From ZC4RG30 sp963726085 (GTDB taxonomy: Bacteria; Pseudomonadota; Gammaproteobacteria; Steroidobacterales; Steroidobacteraceae): DNA of 64,000 bases. How positions within the stretch are numbered: position 1 is the first letter of the stretch; the number at the start of each line of letters is the position of its first letter. A program made the translations under genes and the position numbers. This document shows, piece by piece, positions 61,427 through 64,000 of the stretch. The stretch is taken from positions 46,427 to 110,426 of the forward strand of contig CAVSAR010000008.1 of the NCBI GenBank assembly GCA_963726085.1, given 5' to 3'. The notes beneath the pieces were generated by a model, which made no database searches, had not been told where the DNA came from, and saw only the letters and a program-made list of their open reading frames with translations.

Positions 61427-63687
61427 TGTCAAATTCAGATCTCAATGGCGCGCCGCGCTCGGCGGGTGCTCATCAGAACGGCGTATCCCGCCGCACATTC
61501 CTCACGGCTGGCGCCGCCGTTGGCGGCGGCCTCATGTTCGACTTCAGTATTCCCGCGTTCGCGCATTTTGGAGGCAGCGCGTCGGCGACGCTCAATGCGT
61601 ACATCCGTATCGCGCCGAACGGCGAGACCTTCATCGTCAACAAGAACCCCGAGATCGGCCAGGGCATCAAGACGTCCTTCCCGATGATCATTGCCGAAGA
61701 GCTGGATGTCGCCTGGAAGGACGTACGCGCCGAAGACGCCGAAGTCGATCCGATGAAGTACGGCGCCCAGTTCGCCGGCGGTTCGCTGTCGATTCCGATG
61801 AACTACGAGCTGCTGCGCCGGATGGGTGCGGCCGCCCGCCTGATGCTGGTCACCGCTGCGGCCCGCACCTGGCAGGTGCCCGTCGAGGAGTGCGAGACGG
61901 CCGACGGCGTCGTCTCCCACAAGGGCAGGAACAAACAGGCAACGTATGCGCAGCTCGCCGACAGAGCCGCGACGATTCCACCGCCGAATCCGATGACCGT
62001 GAAGCTGAAGGATCCGAAAGATTTCAAGATCATCGGCAAGCCGATCGGTGGTGTCGACAGCCCGCGCATCGTGAAGGGCCAGCCGATCTTCGGTATCGAC
62101 GTGACCGTGCCGGGCATGAAGTACGCGGTGTACGAGAAGTGCCCCGTGTACAACGGCAAGTTCGTGAAGGCGAACCTCGATGAAGTGAAGGCGCTTCCGG
62201 GCGTGCGCGGTGTCTATGTCATCAAGGGCAGCGTGACCGGGCTCGATGCCGGCCTCTACAACGGCCTGACGGACGGCGTGGCCATCGTTGCCGACAAGTG
62301 GCACCAGGCAAACCGTGCGCTCGACAAGCTGAAGGTCAAGTGGGACGAGGGCGAGACCGCCACGCGTTCCACCGCGGGCTTCGTTGCGAAGGCCGCGGAG
62401 CTCGCCAGGAACCCCGCGGAAACTTCGCTGAAGAAGGACGGCGACGTGGACCTGGCGCTCAAGAGCGCCGCCAAGGTTCTTGAGGCCCGTTACGAGATTC
62501 CGTTCGTCAACCACTCGGCGCTCGAGCCGATGAACACGACGGTCTCCGTCAAGAACGGGAAGGTGGAAATCTGGTCGCCGACGCAGATGCCGGGCGGCGG
62601 CAAGACTGCGGTGTCCAAGGCTCTCGGTATTCCGGAGCAGGACATCACGCTGCACGTCACGCGCAGCGGCGGCGGCTTCGGGCGCCGGCTCTCCAACGAT
62701 TTCATGGTCGAAGCCGCCGTCATCGCGAAGGAGCACGGGGAGCCCGTGAAGCTGCTTCGCAATCGCAGGCAGGACGTGCAGAGCGGTGTTTTCCGCGCGG
62801 GCGGGTTCCATCACTTCAAGGCTGGACTGGACGCTTCGGGCAAGCTGACCGCGTTCCGCGATCATTTCGTGACGTTCTCGAACAGTGGCAAGGTGGCGGG
62901 CTCCGCCACCCTGAGTCCCACCGAGTTCCCGGCCGGCTTCGTGCCGAACCTCGATCTCGGCTTCTCCATGATGCCGCTGGACATCCCGACCGGCCCGATG
63001 CGTGCTCCCGGGAGCAACACGTTGGCATTCGCGTACCAGTCTTTCCTCGACGAGCTGGCGCACGCCGCGGGCAAGGACCCCGTGCAGTTCCAGCTCGACT
63101 TGCTCGGCCCGGCCAAGCCGCCGGTCGTCAACAAGACGCCGTTCGGCGAGCAGCGCGGCTTCGACAACGGCCGCATGGCTGGCGTGCTAAAGGCGATTGC
63201 GGAGAAGTCGGGCTGGGGCAAGAAGCTCCCCAAGGGCACCGGCATGGGCCTTGCCGCTTACTACAGCCACCAGGGCTACTTCGCCGAAGTGGTGCAGGCC
63301 TCCGTCAACCGCAAGAGTGGCGAGGTGCGCGTCGAGAAAGTGTGGGTTGTCGGTGACGTGGGTCGCCAGATCGTCAATCCGAGCCCGGGAATCAACCAGG
63401 TGGAAGGCGCGGCGATCGATGGCGTGTCGCAGGCTCTGGCGCAGGTGCTCACGTTCACCCACGGGCGCGTGGACCAGACCAACTTCCACGACTATCCGCT
63501 CTTGCGCATGCACCAGGCCCCTAAGGTCGAAGTGCACTTCGTCATGACGGATAACAATCCGACCGGGTTGGGCGAACCGGCACTGCCGCCAGTCGTCCCG
63601 GCGCTCACCAACGCCATCTTTGCGGCGACGGGCAAGCGCGTGCGCACGCTGCCAATCAAAACCTCGGAACTGAAAGGCTTCGCCTAG
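61426..63687 (+). CDS. iorB: isoquinoline 1-oxidoreductase-type molybdenum-cofactor subunit
   Basis: 753 residues from the ATG at 61426 (MSNSDLNGAPRS). Twin-Arg signal SRRTFLTAGAAVGGG, so the complex is exported folded. Molybdopterin-domain motifs: NKNPEIGQGIKTS, RSGGGFGRRLSNDF, PMRAPGSNTLAF, and near the C-terminus GLGEPALPPV containing the catalytic Glu. With iorA and the cytochrome this gives a periplasmic molybdenum hydroxylase of aldehyde- or N-heterocycle-oxidising type. Mature substrate unknown. Confidence 0.92.
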   Translation: MSNSDLNGAPRSAGAHQNGVSRRTFLTAGAAVGGGLMFDFSIPAFAHFGGSASATLNAYIRIAPNGETFIVNKNPEIGQGIKTSFPMIIAEELDVAWKDVRAEDAEVDPMKYGAQFAGGSLSIPMNYELLRRMGAAARLMLVTAAARTWQVPVEECETADGVVSHKGRNKQATYAQLADRAATIPPPNPMTVKLKDPKDFKIIGKPIGGVDSPRIVKGQPIFGIDVTVPGMKYAVYEKCPVYNGKFVKANLDEVKALPGVRGVYVIKGSVTGLDAGLYNGLTDGVAIVADKWHQANRALDKLKVKWDEGETATRSTAGFVAKAAELARNPAETSLKKDGDVDLALKSAAKVLEARYEIPFVNHSALEPMNTTVSVKNGKVEIWSPTQMPGGGKTAVSKALGIPEQDITLHVTRSGGGFGRRLSNDFMVEAAVIAKEHGEPVKLLRNRRQDVQSGVFRAGGFHHFKAGLDASGKLTAFRDHFVTFSNSGKVAGSATLSPTEFPAGFVPNLDLGFSMMPLDIPTGPMRAPGSNTLAFAYQSFLDELAHAAGKDPVQFQLDLLGPAKPPVVNKTPFGEQRGFDNGRMAGVLKAIAEKSGWGKKLPKGTGMGLAAYYSHQGYFAEVVQASVNRKSGEVRVEKVWVVGDVGRQIVNPSPGINQVEGAAIDGVSQALAQVLTFTHGRVDQTNFHDYPLLRMHQAPKVEVHFVMTDNNPTGLGEPALPPVVPALTNAIFAATGKRVRTLPIKTSELKGFA

Positions 63688-63852
63688 TCGATTGTTAAAG
63701 TTAGACGCGTTGCCGCACTGGTGCCGCCACCGCGGATCTTGCCAGCGCGTTGCCGCGGCCGATGCTGCTCACAGCCGGGGCGAATGCCGAGGTAGCCGTG
63801 TCTTGGTCCGCTCTTGGCCGATAGCGGATTCCCTGCGCATTCGAAATGTCTA
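63688..63852. other. spacer between iorB and the last boundary
   Basis: 165 bp with the palindrome CCGCTCTTGGCCGATAGCGG (63809-63828). No gene. Confidence 0.5.
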
Positions 63853-64000
63853 AACGTAGGGATTCCGCGAGGATTGGCGAGCATCGGCGACTCTTGGCGT
63901 AACGTAGGGTGAGGGCGGGCCATCTAACTTATGGATTCTACGTTCCAATCGCTAACTACGAACCAGAAGGCCGGAAGTTCGAATCTCTCCGGGCGCGCCA
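63853..64000 (+). repeat. 148-bp cassette boundary repeat, copy 3, with 45-bp tRNA core
   Basis: AACGTAGGG at 63853 and 63901 (48 bp apart); hexamers TTGGCG, TCGGCG, TTGGCG at 63874, 63884 and 63894 (10-bp period); CTACGTT at 63938; core 63956-64000 matching the tRNA 3' end at 44 of 45 positions (CCGGAAG for CCGGGAG). The left flank has diverged (CCGCTCTTGGCCGATAGCGG, a palindrome). Confidence 0.85.

Larger units (their letters stand above)
57950..64000. mobile_element. tRNA-Arg cassette 3 (about 6.05 kb)
   Basis: Left end TGGACCTCGTTTGAATGG after the second core; right end the 148-bp repeat at 63853-64000, at the window edge. Cargo: an O-methyltransferase-like gene, a tri-haem cytochrome c, and the iorA/iorB molybdenum hydroxylase pair. 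No recombinase. More cassettes may follow beyond 64000. Confidence 0.65.

Noticed and set aside
55796..64000. Three extra tRNA-Arg genes at the 45-bp cores
   Set aside because: Only the 3' 45 bases are present; the acceptor 5' strand, D-arm and half of the anticodon stem are missing, so none can fold as tRNA.
1..64000. CRISPR array, rRNA, transposase or integrase
   Set aside because: No regularly spaced short repeats with unique spacers, no rRNA-like sequence, and no DDE or tyrosine/serine recombinase motifs in any frame that I could see.

Overview
The window reads as chromosomal DNA of a high-GC Gram-negative bacterium. Two TonB-dependent receptors, a porin, lipoproteins, Tat and Sec signal peptides, PgaBCD, MprF, azurin and many c-type cytochromes point to a free-living aerobic gammaproteobacterium, perhaps near the Nevskiales, Steroidobacterales or Xanthomonadales. 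That placement is inference from gene content and has not been tested by phylogeny. There is no rRNA, no CRISPR array and no recognisable transposase or integrase. One intact tRNA gene, tRNA-Arg(ACG), lies at 54968-55044.

Layout. 1-7 kb: an envelope redox and uptake block with an FMN-binding protein, porin, MauG-like di-haem protein, ApbE flavin transferase, a membrane-tethered regulator and a TonB receptor; a Fur-like box lies between the peroxidase and ApbE. 7-15 kb: a tightly overlapping minus-strand operon for membrane-lipid modification (cyclopropane synthase, DUF2878, DUF1295, lipocalin, FAD amine oxidase, DUF1365) ending in an OmpR-type response regulator and histidine kinase, with DUF6134 convergent to it. 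The same GTTACA-type box precedes the operon and DUF6134. 15-21.5 kb: AI-2E-type permease, zinc metallopeptidase, ModA, a cytochrome c-PQQ sugar dehydrogenase fusion and exported MsrA. 21.5-31.7 kb: a TonB receptor, a winged-helix/TPR regulator, and two delta-60-repeat surface proteins made by a segmental duplication that left a regulator remnant; azurin and an azurin pseudogene follow. 31.8-38.3 kb: trypsin-like protease overlapping an FHA membrane protein, then a small catabolic set (beta-hydroxyacid dehydrogenase, aromatic-acid MFS carrier, aldo/keto reductase). 38.4-43.3 kb: a Tat-exported phosphotriesterase-like hydrolase and pgaBCD, with pgaB broken by six frame changes. 43.4-48 kb: mprF, acvB/virJ and an Nramp carrier. 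48-54.8 kb: a two-subunit Tat-exported GMC dehydrogenase, short 6-phosphogluconate dehydrogenase, NhaD, a frameshifted methyltransferase and two small unknown genes.

55-64 kb is the most unusual part. After the intact tRNA-Arg, the last 45 bp of that tRNA recur at 55796-55840, 57905-57949 and 63956-64000. Each recurrence sits at the end of a 148-bp repeat with a fixed internal plan: two AACGTAGGG sites 48 bp apart, three T(T/C)GGC(G/A) hexamers at an exact 10-bp period, and 62 bp from the last hexamer to the tRNA core. The repeats cut the region into consecutive cassettes of about 0.8, 2.1 and 6.05 kb, none with a recombinase. Cargo is a small membrane protein; an exported carboxymuconolactone-decarboxylase-like protein plus a decayed DUF4198 gene; and a methyltransferase with a complete molybdenum hydroxylase module (cytochrome c, Fe-S subunit, Mo subunit). 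I read this as a tandem array of non-autonomous elements that use the tRNA 3' end as attachment site.

Single-base frame changes recur in otherwise well-conserved genes (pgaB, the 53-kb methyltransferase, the cassette cytochrome, iorA, DUF4198). Some may be sequencing errors, so 'broken' here means broken as read.
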